In this document: in pieces, positions 13,972-22,485 of the stretch
How the letters are laid out: each line of letters opens with the position of its first letter
Numbering within the stretch: position 1 is the stretch's first letter
Assembly: GCF_000499785.1 (NCBI RefSeq)
Contig: NZ_HG726019.1
Location: 444,645-508,644, forward strand
Length of the DNA stretch: 64,000 nt
Reading direction: 5' to 3'
DNA from: Bacteroides neonati
GTDB taxonomy: Bacteria; Bacteroidota; Bacteroidia; Bacteroidales; Bacteroidaceae
Translations under genes and position numbers: made by a program
Notes under the pieces: generated by a model
What the model saw: the letters and a program-made list of their open reading frames with translations, nothing else
Told to the model about the DNA's origin: nothing
The model's database searches: none

Positions 13972-15282
13972 TTAATAGAACTGTATAAAGAGTAATCCCA
14001 ATCCGATGGCTACTGCCGTAGAAACCAGCCCCGGTATCATAAAAGAATGATTTAACACATACCGGCCTATTTTTGTTGTGCCGGTTCGGTCGAAATTAAT
14101 AGCAGCTACTACGGTGGGGTAATTGGGTATGAAGAAGTATCCGTTTACCGCCGGGAACATAGCAATCAGCATCAACGGTGAAATGCCTAGTGCGATACCT
14201 AAGGGCATCAAAGCCCGTACAGTGGCTGCCTGACTGTAAAGTAAGATAGACATGACAAAGAGGGCAACACCAAACAACCAGGGCATCTCGCGTACAATGC
14301 CTTCGATAGATAAGGTGAGCTGTCCCATATTGCCTTGAAGAAATGTGTCGCCCATCCAGGCAATACCAAAAATAGCAATGACCGCCTGCATGCCTGCCGG
14401 AAAAACAGAACCTTGCGTTGCTTTGATTCCGTCTGTCTTAGTCAGCAACAGTATGAGAGCGGCTGCCGAGAGCATCACAATCTCGATAATCGAAGACATA
14501 TCAAGCTTTACAACGCTTCCGTCGATTAAAAAGGAGGGTCTCAAGCTGTCAAATGAACCGAAGAATACGATAAATACGGTAGCCAGCATAAATACCAGGA
14601 CTGAAACTAACGCATGACGTTTGTTTTTGACATCTTCGATCTCTATTTTTTTATTATCAAACAATCCTTCGGCTAAGCGTTTCTGATATTCCGGGTCATC
14701 AACCAGCTCCTTGCCAACACGCATTGACAAAAGTGCGCCAACCAATACGCCGATAATAGTAGAGGGGATGGTTATTTTAAGAATATCGAATAGGGTAATG
14801 TCAAATCCCGACAATAAACCCAATAGGGCAACGGTAGCAGCCGAGATAGGGCTGGCTGTAATAGCCTGTTGCGAAGCAATAACGGCAATACCCAATGGCC
14901 TTTCGGGGCGGATTTTTGTTTCGGTAGCGACCTCGGCTATGACCGGTAGTACCGAATAGGCAACATGTCCCGTGCCGGCCACGAAGGTAAACAGATAAGT
15001 CACAATGGGGCTTAGCAGTGTAACGTGCGAAGGGTTTTTCCGCAGCAGTTTTTCGGCCAACTTTACCATATAATCAAGTCCACCGGCTGCTTGCATACAC
15101 GATGCGGCCGAAATAACAGCAGCGATCATCAGCATCACGTCGATAGGTGGGGCAGTGGGTTGCAAGCCAAAGACGAAGGTGAGTATTCCCAGCCCTACGC
15201 CACCCATTACTCCCAATCCGATACCACCTAAGCGAGCACCGATAATAATCGCCATCAATACAAAAAGTAGTTGTAGAATCAT
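13972..15282 (-). CDS. dcuB: Anaerobic C4-dicarboxylate transporter DcuA/DcuB
   Basis: The 436-aa polytopic membrane protein has about 10-12 predicted helices. Family motifs are clear: GARLGGIGLGVMGGVGLGIL at the N-terminus, GTGHVAYSVLPVIAEVA and SQQAITASPISAATVALLG. It exchanges external fumarate, malate or aspartate for succinate under anaerobic conditions. It is the first gene of the operon with ansB and the porin. A TATCTTTA (15302-15309, minus strand) is a poor -7 candidate. Confidence 0.93.
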   Translation of the reverse strand: MILQLLFVLMAIIIGARLGGIGLGVMGGVGLGILTFVFGLQPTAPPIDVMLMIAAVISAASCMQAAGGLDYMVKLAEKLLRKNPSHVTLLSPIVTYLFTFVAGTGHVAYSVLPVIAEVATETKIRPERPLGIAVIASQQAITASPISAATVALLGLLSGFDITLFDILKITIPSTIIGVLVGALLSMRVGKELVDDPEYQKRLAEGLFDNKKIEIEDVKNKRHALVSVLVFMLATVFIVFFGSFDSLRPSFLIDGSVVKLDMSSIIEIVMLSAAALILLLTKTDGIKATQGSVFPAGMQAVIAIFGIAWMGDTFLQGNMGQLTLSIEGIVREMPWLFGVALFVMSILLYSQAATVRALMPLGIALGISPLMLIAMFPAVNGYFFIPNYPTVVAAINFDRTGTTKIGRYVLNHSFMIPGLVSTAVAIGLGLLFIQFY

Positions 15283-15359
15283 ATTCTTATTTTTTCTCAG
15301 GTAAAGATACTATGTTTCTTACGAATATGAAAAAGAACAATAAAAGAAGTTGATTGGTT

Positions 15360-15391
15360 TTTGTATACTAGCTTAAAACCTTTTATATTTG
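15360..15391 (+). promoter_or_regulatory. Promoter for the DUF169 gene
   Basis: TTTG (15360-15363) and TATATTTG (15384-15391) are separated by 20 bases. The start codon is 34 bases downstream of the -7 box. Confidence 0.6.
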
Positions 15392-15424
15392 CGAGATACT
15401 GGTCGAAAAACGAAAGAAGAGAGT

Positions 15425-16135
15425 ATGGACGTTAAAAACTTTATAGAAAACTATCGGGAAGCCTTTGGCACACAGGCCGAACTGCCTATTGGTTTTTGGT
15501 ATTCGGATGAAGAAACAGCTCCTACGGATAAAACCAATGGCTGTCTCTTTAAATCTATGAAAGAGGTGAGAGCCGGAGTCAAGGTGAGTCTGAATGCTGC
15601 GACTATCGGTTGTGGGGGAGGACAGTTTTATACTGGTTTTATTGACTTTCCCGAACGGATTCCTGCCTTTGTGTCTCTTAAGGAACGTTACAAACAAACC
15701 CCCGAAATGGTGAAGGAGTTTGTTGAAGAGCTCCAAGTGCCGCGAGCTGCTAAAGCTTATCTTAATTTTGCCCGTATTGATTTACTCGATAGTTTTGAAG
15801 GACTTGAGGGTATACTATTCCTAGCTACTCCCGATATCTTATCCGGGCTTTTTACATGGGCCTGCTATGACAATAATGATGCGCAAGCTGTCACTTCTAT
15901 TTTCGGCTCGGGTTGTAGTTCGGTTATCACACAAGCTGTCGTGGAGAATCGTTGTAAAGGGCGAAGAACATTTTTGGGTTTCTTTGATCCTTCTGTTCGT
16001 CCTTATGTTGAGGCCAATGTATTGAGCTTTGTCATCCCATTGGTGCGTTTTCAAGAGATGCTCACAACCATGCGCAGCAGTTGTCTCTTCGATACCCATG
16101 CCTGGGGTAAGATTAAAGAGCGAATTAATCAATAA
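15425..16135 (+). CDS. DUF169 family protein
   Basis: The 236-aa protein begins MDVKNFIENYREAFG and carries AELPIGFWYSDE, a glycine-rich IGCGGGQFYTGF and FGSGCSSV, typical of DUF169. Cysteines in CGGG and GCSS are conserved-looking, but no reaction is established. Starting at 15425 places the ATG sensibly behind the promoter; an in-frame ATG at 15389 overlaps the -7 box. A GNAT acetyltransferase follows after 9 bases, so the pair forms an operon. Confidence 0.82.
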   Translation: MDVKNFIENYREAFGTQAELPIGFWYSDEETAPTDKTNGCLFKSMKEVRAGVKVSLNAATIGCGGGQFYTGFIDFPERIPAFVSLKERYKQTPEMVKEFVEELQVPRAAKAYLNFARIDLLDSFEGLEGILFLATPDILSGLFTWACYDNNDAQAVTSIFGSGCSSVITQAVVENRCKGRRTFLGFFDPSVRPYVEANVLSFVIPLVRFQEMLTTMRSSCLFDTHAWGKIKERINQ

Positions 16136-16144
16136 TCTTCATTT

Positions 16145-16639
16145 ATGAAAGGAACTATTAGAGAAGTAAGAACCGGTGATGTTCCCGATATTCTGAATAT
16201 CTATAATTATTATATCAAGGAAACTGTCATTACTTTCGAAACAGAACTCTTGACTGAGGAGGAGATGGGTACACGCATTATCAATATTGCGGGCAGATTT
16301 CCTTACTTTGTGTATGTTTCGGAGGATGATGGTCTTTTGGGCTATTGCTATGCACACACTTGGAAGGCACGAGCGGCTTATCAGGCTACGGTAGAGACTA
16401 CAGTTTATTTACGTCCCGGTTGTAGTGGTCAAGGTATTGGTAGAGAGTTGATGGAAGTATTGCTTGGTAGCCTTAGAAAGCACTCCTTCCACGTAGCCAT
16501 TGCTTGTATAACCTATCCCAATGAGGCCAGTATCCGGCTGCACGAACAGTTGGGCTTTCGTAAAGTGGCTCATTACGATGAGGTGGGTTATAAGTTCGGC
16601 CGCTTACTCGATGTAGGCGACTGGCAGTTGATTCTTTAA
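16145..16639 (+). CDS. GNAT N-acetyltransferase (phosphinothricin/YncA-like)
   Basis: The 164-aa GNAT protein has the acetyl-CoA loop PGCSGQGIGRELM, a preceding ETTVYL strand and the motif B region NEASIRLHEQLGFRKVAH. The start IREVRTGDVPDILNIYNYYI matches the phosphinothricin/methionine sulfone acetyltransferase subgroup, which acetylates amino-acid analogues. The native substrate is unknown. It is co-transcribed with the DUF169 gene. Confidence 0.88.
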   Translation: MKGTIREVRTGDVPDILNIYNYYIKETVITFETELLTEEEMGTRIINIAGRFPYFVYVSEDDGLLGYCYAHTWKARAAYQATVETTVYLRPGCSGQGIGRELMEVLLGSLRKHSFHVAIACITYPNEASIRLHEQLGFRKVAHYDEVGYKFGRLLDVGDWQLIL

Positions 16640-16716
16640 CTACGTGTCAGTTGGTAAAGAGACGAAGCCATCTGAACAAAAATAGTGGTTTTTATGTTCT
16701 TTTCGTGATAATTACA

Positions 16717-16724
16717 TATCTTTG
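16717..16724 (+). promoter_or_regulatory. -7 box for the outer-membrane protein gene
   Basis: TATCTTTG lies 26 bases before the ATG at 16751. I see no good -33 TTTG. Confidence 0.45.
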
Positions 16725-16750
16725 CTCCCGAATATTAAATACAACGAAGT

Positions 16751-17341
16751 ATGAAAAAAATCATGAGTGTCTTACTGGTAGCCATTTGCTTAGTGATGGC
16801 TATTCCCGCTCAAGCTCAACTAAAGTTTGGTGTTAAGGGTGGATTAAATCTGGCCAAAGCCGATTTTAATAAGTCTGATTTCAAAACAGATAACTTTACC
16901 GGTTTCTTTATCGGCCCGATGGCGGAACTAACCATCCCTGTAGTAGGATTAGGTGTAGACGGTGCATTACTCTTTTCTCAACGAGGTATTAAGATTAATG
17001 GAGAGTCTGAAAAGGAAAACGGTCTTGAAATTCCAATAAACCTGAAGTATACGATCGGTTTGGGTAGTCTTTTTGGTATTTATGTAGCTGCCGGTCCTGA
17101 TTTCTACTTTAACTTTGCGAAGGATAAAAGTTTCGGGCAGAATATCAATCTCAACAGAAAAAACGCACAGGTAGGCATTAATCTGGGTGCCGGTGTTAAG
17201 CTGTTGAAGCATCTTCAGGTTGGATTCAACTACAATGTGCCGCTGGATAACTCATCCGAACTCACCTTTGGCGACGCTGCCAAAGAGGTATTCTCTTCGA
17301 AGACAAAAGTTTGGCAGATATCTGCCGCCTATATCTTCTAA
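16751..17341 (+). CDS. Outer-membrane beta-barrel protein (porin family)
   Basis: The 196-aa protein has a signal peptide (MKKIMSVLLVAICLVMAIPAQAQ) and an eight-stranded OmpX/OMP_b-brl pattern: KFGVKGGLNLAK, GFFIGPMAELTIP, GVDGALLFSQRG, LEIPINLKY, YVAAGPDFYFN, VGINLGAGVKL, LQVGFNYNVPL and the closing strand WQISAAYIF. The family is mostly structural or of unknown function. A strong terminator follows the gene. Confidence 0.88.
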   Translation: MKKIMSVLLVAICLVMAIPAQAQLKFGVKGGLNLAKADFNKSDFKTDNFTGFFIGPMAELTIPVVGLGVDGALLFSQRGIKINGESEKENGLEIPINLKYTIGLGSLFGIYVAAGPDFYFNFAKDKSFGQNINLNRKNAQVGINLGAGVKLLKHLQVGFNYNVPLDNSSELTFGDAAKEVFSSKTKVWQISAAYIF

Positions 17342-17368
17342 AAAACAAGTATCTCTTTTTTAGATATT

Positions 17369-17400
17369 GAGGCTTCCACTTCTTGGAAGCCTCTTTTTTT
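17369..17400 (+). terminator. Terminator of the OMP gene
   Basis: GAGGCTTCCA (17369-17378) pairs perfectly with TGGAAGCCTC (17384-17393) around a 5-base loop, followed by seven T. It abuts the priA -7 box. Confidence 0.9.
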
Positions 17401-17401
17401 G

Positions 17402-17409
17402 TATCTTTG
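17402..17409 (+). promoter_or_regulatory. -7 box of priA
   Basis: TATCTTTG ends only 8 bases before the chosen ATG at 17418, so the transcript would start within a few bases of the start codon. The -33 region falls inside the preceding terminator. Confidence 0.55.
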
Positions 17410-17417
17410 CCCGTGCA

Positions 17418-19877
17418 ATGAAAAAGTATGTTGATGTCATATTACCCCTTCCACTTCCGAAGAGTTTCACTTACTCCCTGCCCGATGAAGGTGCGGAGGA
17501 AGTGCAGATAGGTTGTCGTGTGGTGGTACCTTTTGGAAGAAAGAAGTTCTATACAGCCATCGTTCGTAATGTGCATTATTGTGCTCCGACAGCATACGAG
17601 GTGAAAGAGATAAGCACTGTACTCGACACTTCGCCGATACTGCTACCTATACAATTTCGCTTTTGGGAGTGGTTGGCAAACTATTATCTTTGTACGCAGG
17701 GCGATGTGTATAAAGCTGCTCTACCCTCGGGGCTGAAATTGGAAAGCGAAACCATGGTCGAATATAATCCCGATTTTGAGGCAGACGCTCCCTTGACCGA
17801 TCGCGAACAACAAATTCTCGACTTGTTGGCGCAAGAACCCGAACAATGTGTCACTAAACTCGAGAAGGAGAGTGGCATCAAGAATATTCTCAATGTTATT
17901 AAATCGCTCCTTGATAAAGGTGCTATTTTTGTGAAGGAAGAGTTGCGGCGCACCTATAAGCCCAAAACGGAGATACGTGTACGGCTTACCCCTTCGGCTG
18001 CCAATGAACGACGCATGCGTATGCTGTTTGATGAACTGGGGAGAGCACCCAAGCAATTGGCGCTGCTTATGAAATATGTAGAGCTGTCGGGAGTGCTCGG
18101 AGGAGATACTCCGAAAGAGGTCTCAAAGAAAGAACTTCTATTACGAGCCGATGCTTCTCCTTCCATATTTAACGGCTTGGTCGATAAAAAAGTCTTTGAG
18201 GTCTATCATCATGAAATAGGGCGATTAATGACTCAAACCGATGATGTGATGTCACTTCACCCGTTGAATGAGCATCAACAACAGGCTTATGAAGAGATTA
18301 CCGAAAGTTTCCGCCATAAAAATGTTTGCCTGCTTCATGGGGTTACCTCCAGTGGGAAAACCGAGGTGTATATTCACCTCATTGAAGAGATGCTTCGGCA
18401 AGGCAAGCAAGTACTTTATCTATTGCCCGAAATAGCCCTTACCACTCAAATTACCGAGCGATTGAAGCGGGTGTTTGGTAGTCGGTTGGGTATTTATCAT
18501 TCCAAGTTTCCCGATGCCGAGCGAGTCGAGATCTGGCAGAAGCAGTTGAGCGAAACCGGGTATGATATCATTCTGGGTGTTCGTTCTTCCATCTTTCTTC
18601 CCTTTCGCAACTTGGGGTTGGTTATTGTTGACGAAGAGCACGAGAATACCTACAAGCAGCAAGACCCTGCTCCCCGCTACCATGCACGCAATGCTGCCAC
18701 TGTATTAGCTTCTATGTACGGAGCAAAAACATTATTGGGCACAGCTACTCCTTCGGTCGAAACCTGGCACAATGCTACAACCGGGAAATATGGCTTTGTA
18801 CAGTTGAAAGAGCGATACAAAGAGATTCAAATGCCCGAAATCATCCCTGTCGATATTAAAGAATTGCATCGCAAGAAACGAATGGTGGGACCGTTCTCTC
18901 CATTATTGATGCAGTATATCCGTGAAGCACTCGATCAAAAAGAACAAGTGATTCTATTTCAAAACAGGCGCGGGTTTGCTCCCATGGTCGAGTGTCGTAC
19001 ATGTGGCTGGGTGCCCAAGTGCAAGAACTGCGATGTGAGTTTGACCTATCATAAAGGCATTAACCAACTCACTTGCCATTATTGTGGGTATACCTATCAA
19101 TTACCCCGTTCGTGTCCGGCCTGCGAAGGAGTAGAGTTGGTGAATCGAGGCTTTGGCACGGAGAAGATTGAAGACGATATTAAAGTATTGTTTCCCGAAG
19201 CTTCTGTTGCCCGTATGGATTTAGACACCACACGTACCCGTTCGGCGTATGAGAAAATCATTGCTGACTTTGAACAAGGCAAAACCAATATTCTGATTGG
19301 TACGCAGATGGTTTCGAAAGGACTGGATTTTGATCACGTCAGTGTGGTTGGTATTCTCAATGCCGATACGATGATGAACTATCCCGATTTTCGTGCCTAT
19401 GAACGCGCTTTTCAATTGATGGCACAGGTTTCCGGTCGTGCAGGGCGCAAGAATAAGCAAGGGAGAGTGGTGTTGCAAACAAAAAGCATCGATCATGAGA
19501 TTATCCCTCAGGTAATCAATAATAATTACGAGCAGATGGTGAACGGACAGTTGGCGGAAAGGCAGATGTTTCACTATCCGCCCTACTACCGGCTGGTCTA
19601 TGTCTATTTGAAGAATCGCAATGAAACATTGCTCGATGCCATGGCCGAGGCTATGGCCGAAAAGCTACGGGCGCTCTTTGGCAACCGGGTGTTAGGACCG
19701 GATAAGCCACCGGTAGCCCGGGTACAAACGCTATTTATTAAAAAAATTGTACTGAAGATAGAATACAACGCTCCTATGAGCAGAGCTCGCGAATTATTGC
19801 TGCGTGTACAACGCGAAATGATCGAGGACGAGCGTTTTAAATCTTTAATTGTTTACTACGATGTAGACCCCATGTAA
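17418..19877 (+). CDS. priA: Primosomal protein N' (replication-restart helicase PriA)
   Basis: The protein is 819 aa. An N-terminal DNA-binding domain (KKYVDVILPLPLPKSFTYSLP) is followed by a winged helix and an SF2 helicase core: Walker A at about 306-314 (GVTSSGKTEVY), DEEH box, LLGTATPS, and late motif QVSGRAGR. Between the helicase lobes the paired-zinc region is complete (CRTCGWVPKCKNC, CHYCG, CPAC). PriA binds stalled forks and reloads the replicative helicase. The start was taken at 17418 because KKYVDVILP aligns with PriA N-termini; upstream codons fall in the terminator. Confidence 0.96.
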   Translation: MKKYVDVILPLPLPKSFTYSLPDEGAEEVQIGCRVVVPFGRKKFYTAIVRNVHYCAPTAYEVKEISTVLDTSPILLPIQFRFWEWLANYYLCTQGDVYKAALPSGLKLESETMVEYNPDFEADAPLTDREQQILDLLAQEPEQCVTKLEKESGIKNILNVIKSLLDKGAIFVKEELRRTYKPKTEIRVRLTPSAANERRMRMLFDELGRAPKQLALLMKYVELSGVLGGDTPKEVSKKELLLRADASPSIFNGLVDKKVFEVYHHEIGRLMTQTDDVMSLHPLNEHQQQAYEEITESFRHKNVCLLHGVTSSGKTEVYIHLIEEMLRQGKQVLYLLPEIALTTQITERLKRVFGSRLGIYHSKFPDAERVEIWQKQLSETGYDIILGVRSSIFLPFRNLGLVIVDEEHENTYKQQDPAPRYHARNAATVLASMYGAKTLLGTATPSVETWHNATTGKYGFVQLKERYKEIQMPEIIPVDIKELHRKKRMVGPFSPLLMQYIREALDQKEQVILFQNRRGFAPMVECRTCGWVPKCKNCDVSLTYHKGINQLTCHYCGYTYQLPRSCPACEGVELVNRGFGTEKIEDDIKVLFPEASVARMDLDTTRTRSAYEKIIADFEQGKTNILIGTQMVSKGLDFDHVSVVGILNADTMMNYPDFRAYERAFQLMAQVSGRAGRKNKQGRVVLQTKSIDHEIIPQVINNNYEQMVNGQLAERQMFHYPPYYRLVYVYLKNRNETLLDAMAEAMAEKLRALFGNRVLGPDKPPVARVQTLFIKKIVLKIEYNAPMSRARELLLRVQREMIEDERFKSLIVYYDVDPM

Positions 19878-19882
19878 GTGAT

Positions 19883-20356
19883 ATGAAATATAAAATTCTG
19901 TTTGTTTGTCTCGGCAATATTTGCCGTTCTTCTACTGCCGAAGGAGTGATGCTTGAGTTCATTCGGAAAGCCGGACGGGAAGATGAATTTGTTATTGATT
20001 CGGCGGGTATTCTTTCCTACCACCAAGGGGAGTTGCCCGATAGTCGTATGAGGGCTCATGCCAGTCGTCGCGGTTATCAATTGGTACATCGTTCGCGTCC
20101 CGTACGTACCGATGATTTTTACGATTTTGATCTGATTATCGGGATGGACGATCGAAATATAGACGACCTAAATGATCGTGCTCCCGGTCCGGAAGAGCAA
20201 AAGAAAATTCGTCGGATGACAGATTACTGTACCCGTATACCGGCCGATCACGTTCCCGATCCTTACTATGGAGGTTCCGAAGGGTTCGAGTACGTAATCG
20301 ACATCTTGGAAGATGCTTGTGCCGGACTACTTACTTCTTTAACTCGGGATAGCTGA
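19883..20356 (+). CDS. Low-molecular-weight protein-tyrosine phosphatase
   Basis: The 157-aa protein has the P-loop at its N-terminus (FVCLGNICRSSTAEG; C-x5-R-S) and the catalytic aspartate motif DPYYGG near the C-terminus. It would remove phosphate from tyrosine, often on exopolysaccharide kinases or on small molecules. It starts 5 bases after priA, so the two are co-transcribed. Its last 26 bases overlap the end of the convergent PgpH-like gene. Confidence 0.93.
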   Translation: MKYKILFVCLGNICRSSTAEGVMLEFIRKAGREDEFVIDSAGILSYHQGELPDSRMRAHASRRGYQLVHRSRPVRTDDFYDFDLIIGMDDRNIDDLNDRAPGPEEQKKIRRMTDYCTRIPADHVPDPYYGGSEGFEYVIDILEDACAGLLTSLTRDS

Positions 20357-22391
20357 TACGTGTGTGATACACCGTTTTGAGTTTCTCCTTAAATACCGAT
20401 TTGATTGTTGAAATATCCTTGAAGGTAATGGGACACTCTCTGAAGTACCCTTCATCGACTTGCGAATCAATAATCTTATCGACTAGGTTGCTGATACTCT
20501 GCTCCGTATATTCGGGCAAGCTGCGGGAAGCAGCTTCAACCGAATCTGCCATCATCAAAATAGCCGTCTCGCGAGAAAATGGGTTAGGTCCCGGATACGT
20601 GAAGCGTTCTTCATCCGGTTCTTCGCCCGGGTGTTCGTTTTTCCATGAAATATAGAAAAACTTTGTTTTTCCTCTTCCGTGATGGGTACTGATGAAATCT
20701 TTAATGGCCGTCGGCAGGTTGTGCTTCTCGGCCAGCTTCAATCCATCTGTAACGTGGTTGATCACCACCTGCGCACTCTGTTCATAACTCAGGTTCTTGT
20801 GGGGATTGACACCACCCGACTGATTCTCGGTGAAGAATGCGGGATTCTCCATCTTGCCAATATCGTGATACAACGCTCCGGTACGCACCAATTGTGTTTT
20901 GGCACCAATGCGGATAGCCGCTTCGGCAGCTAGGTTGGCCACTTGCATGGAGTGCTGAAAAGTTCCCGGAACCGATTCGGACATTTTTCTCAATAAATCA
21001 TTATTGATGTTGGATAATTCTACGAGTGTTACATTCGAAGTAAAACCAAATGCTTTCTCCAGTAAAAACAAGAGCGGATAAGCAAATAGCAGGAATACTC
21101 CATTCAGCGCAAAGTAGGTATACATGCGAATGTTCAGCTTGGATAAGTCGTTTTCGGTAATCAGTTCGAAAGCAAAATATACAGCTGCATAGGTGAGTAT
21201 GACTAAGATTGCCGTACGGAAGAGTTGAGAGCGTTGCGACAACTCGCGTAGGCTAAAGATAGCTACCATTCCCGCTGCCAACTGTACTAATATAAATTCG
21301 TAAGGAAGACGTAAGGTGATGGAGCAGATTAAAACGGTGATCACATGCGTGAGGAAGGCTGTTCGAGAATCAAGAAACACCCGTATAATGATAGGTATCA
21401 TCGCATAAGGAATAATATATACATTTAGTATATTATTAGTGATCATTAAAGAGGTGAGTACGCAATAAAATATGATGAGCATAAACAATAGGGATAAACT
21501 TCCTCTTCTTTTATAATAGTCTTTGCGAAACAGGTATAGGTATAAGATGAAAAAAAGAATCCAGATTCCTACATACAGAATCTGTCCGACCAATATGAGT
21601 TGTTGCTGCTCTATCGAATCACTGCGTTTGATAAACTCCTGGCGTAGTGATTCAAGAATACGATATGTTTCGGGTGTAATAATCTCTCCCCGATCAATGA
21701 TCTTCTGTTTGGTTACCACCATTCCGTCAGACATCGAATAGCTGCTTAAAATGTCTTTTTTTGCTGCGTCGGTTCGTTCCTTGTCAAAGGTCAGGTTGGG
21801 GAGGATATAATCGTTCAGGGCACATTGGCGCAGAATGTCCCGTTTGTAATGTACCGTATCGTTTGATAATAGGTATTCGTATGCTTCCTTTACTGTAAAC
21901 AAACTCTGTACTGTACGCGGATTGGCCAATTTGTCCTCAATGATCATCACCGATCGGGAGCTGTCTTTCTGTAGCAGGCTCATCTCGTCGGTCGATACAA
22001 TGCCTGCGCTGTATATCTCCTTTAAGGTACGCTCGATATAGCGCAGGTAGTCGATGGAAGGAAGTATGTTTTTCATCCGATCCTGATGATTCTCCTTCAG
22101 TCGCCCGAGAACTTTCTTTTCGGTTTCTTTCTGCAATTGATAGTAGGGTTGAAACGAAGCCAACAAACTGTCTTGTTCGCGCTTGATGACCTTACTATCC
22201 TTATAGATAGGGAAATCGAATGTCGCGATGAGTTGTCCATACTTCCAGGGTTTGTTTACATCAAACTCATAATTGAACTTACCCTCTCGCGGTAGAAAAT
22301 AGACGATGACGGCTACTGTTCCAACCAGCAATAAGGCTTTGTATAGTAAATCTTTGAGCGCTAAGCTCTTTTTGTTTTGGAGATGACTCAT
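20331..22391 (-). CDS. 7TM-HD family phosphodiesterase (PgpH-like)
   Basis: The protein is 686 aa. It has an N-terminal TM helix, a large extracytoplasmic domain (about residues 50-270), seven closely spaced TM helices (about 275-450) and a cytoplasmic HD domain with FQHSMQVANLAAEAA, GALYHDIGKMENP (HD pair) and ISTHHGRG. This order is that of PgpH, which hydrolyses c-di-AMP; other Bacteroidetes members are less studied. The start was placed at 22391 (MSHLQNKK); codons upstream fall in the promoter region. Confidence 0.9.
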   Translation of the reverse strand: MSHLQNKKSLALKDLLYKALLLVGTVAVIVYFLPREGKFNYEFDVNKPWKYGQLIATFDFPIYKDSKVIKREQDSLLASFQPYYQLQKETEKKVLGRLKENHQDRMKNILPSIDYLRYIERTLKEIYSAGIVSTDEMSLLQKDSSRSVMIIEDKLANPRTVQSLFTVKEAYEYLLSNDTVHYKRDILRQCALNDYILPNLTFDKERTDAAKKDILSSYSMSDGMVVTKQKIIDRGEIITPETYRILESLRQEFIKRSDSIEQQQLILVGQILYVGIWILFFILYLYLFRKDYYKRRGSLSLLFMLIIFYCVLTSLMITNNILNVYIIPYAMIPIIIRVFLDSRTAFLTHVITVLICSITLRLPYEFILVQLAAGMVAIFSLRELSQRSQLFRTAILVILTYAAVYFAFELITENDLSKLNIRMYTYFALNGVFLLFAYPLLFLLEKAFGFTSNVTLVELSNINNDLLRKMSESVPGTFQHSMQVANLAAEAAIRIGAKTQLVRTGALYHDIGKMENPAFFTENQSGGVNPHKNLSYEQSAQVVINHVTDGLKLAEKHNLPTAIKDFISTHHGRGKTKFFYISWKNEHPGEEPDEERFTYPGPNPFSRETAILMMADSVEAASRSLPEYTEQSISNLVDKIIDSQVDEGYFRECPITFKDISTIKSVFKEKLKTVYHTRISYPELKK

Positions 22392-22449
22392 AACCTTTGA
22401 AATTTTTGCGAAAAGTACGAAAAAAAACAATAGTGTGGAAAAAAAGGCT

Positions 22450-22457
22450 TAATTTTG
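22450..22457 (+). promoter_or_regulatory. -7 box of gltX
   Basis: TAATTTTG lies 28 bases before the gltX ATG and fits TAnnTTTG. No clear -33 box. Confidence 0.45.
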
Positions 22458-22485
22458 CTGCGATTTACCTATACTAACTCAAATT

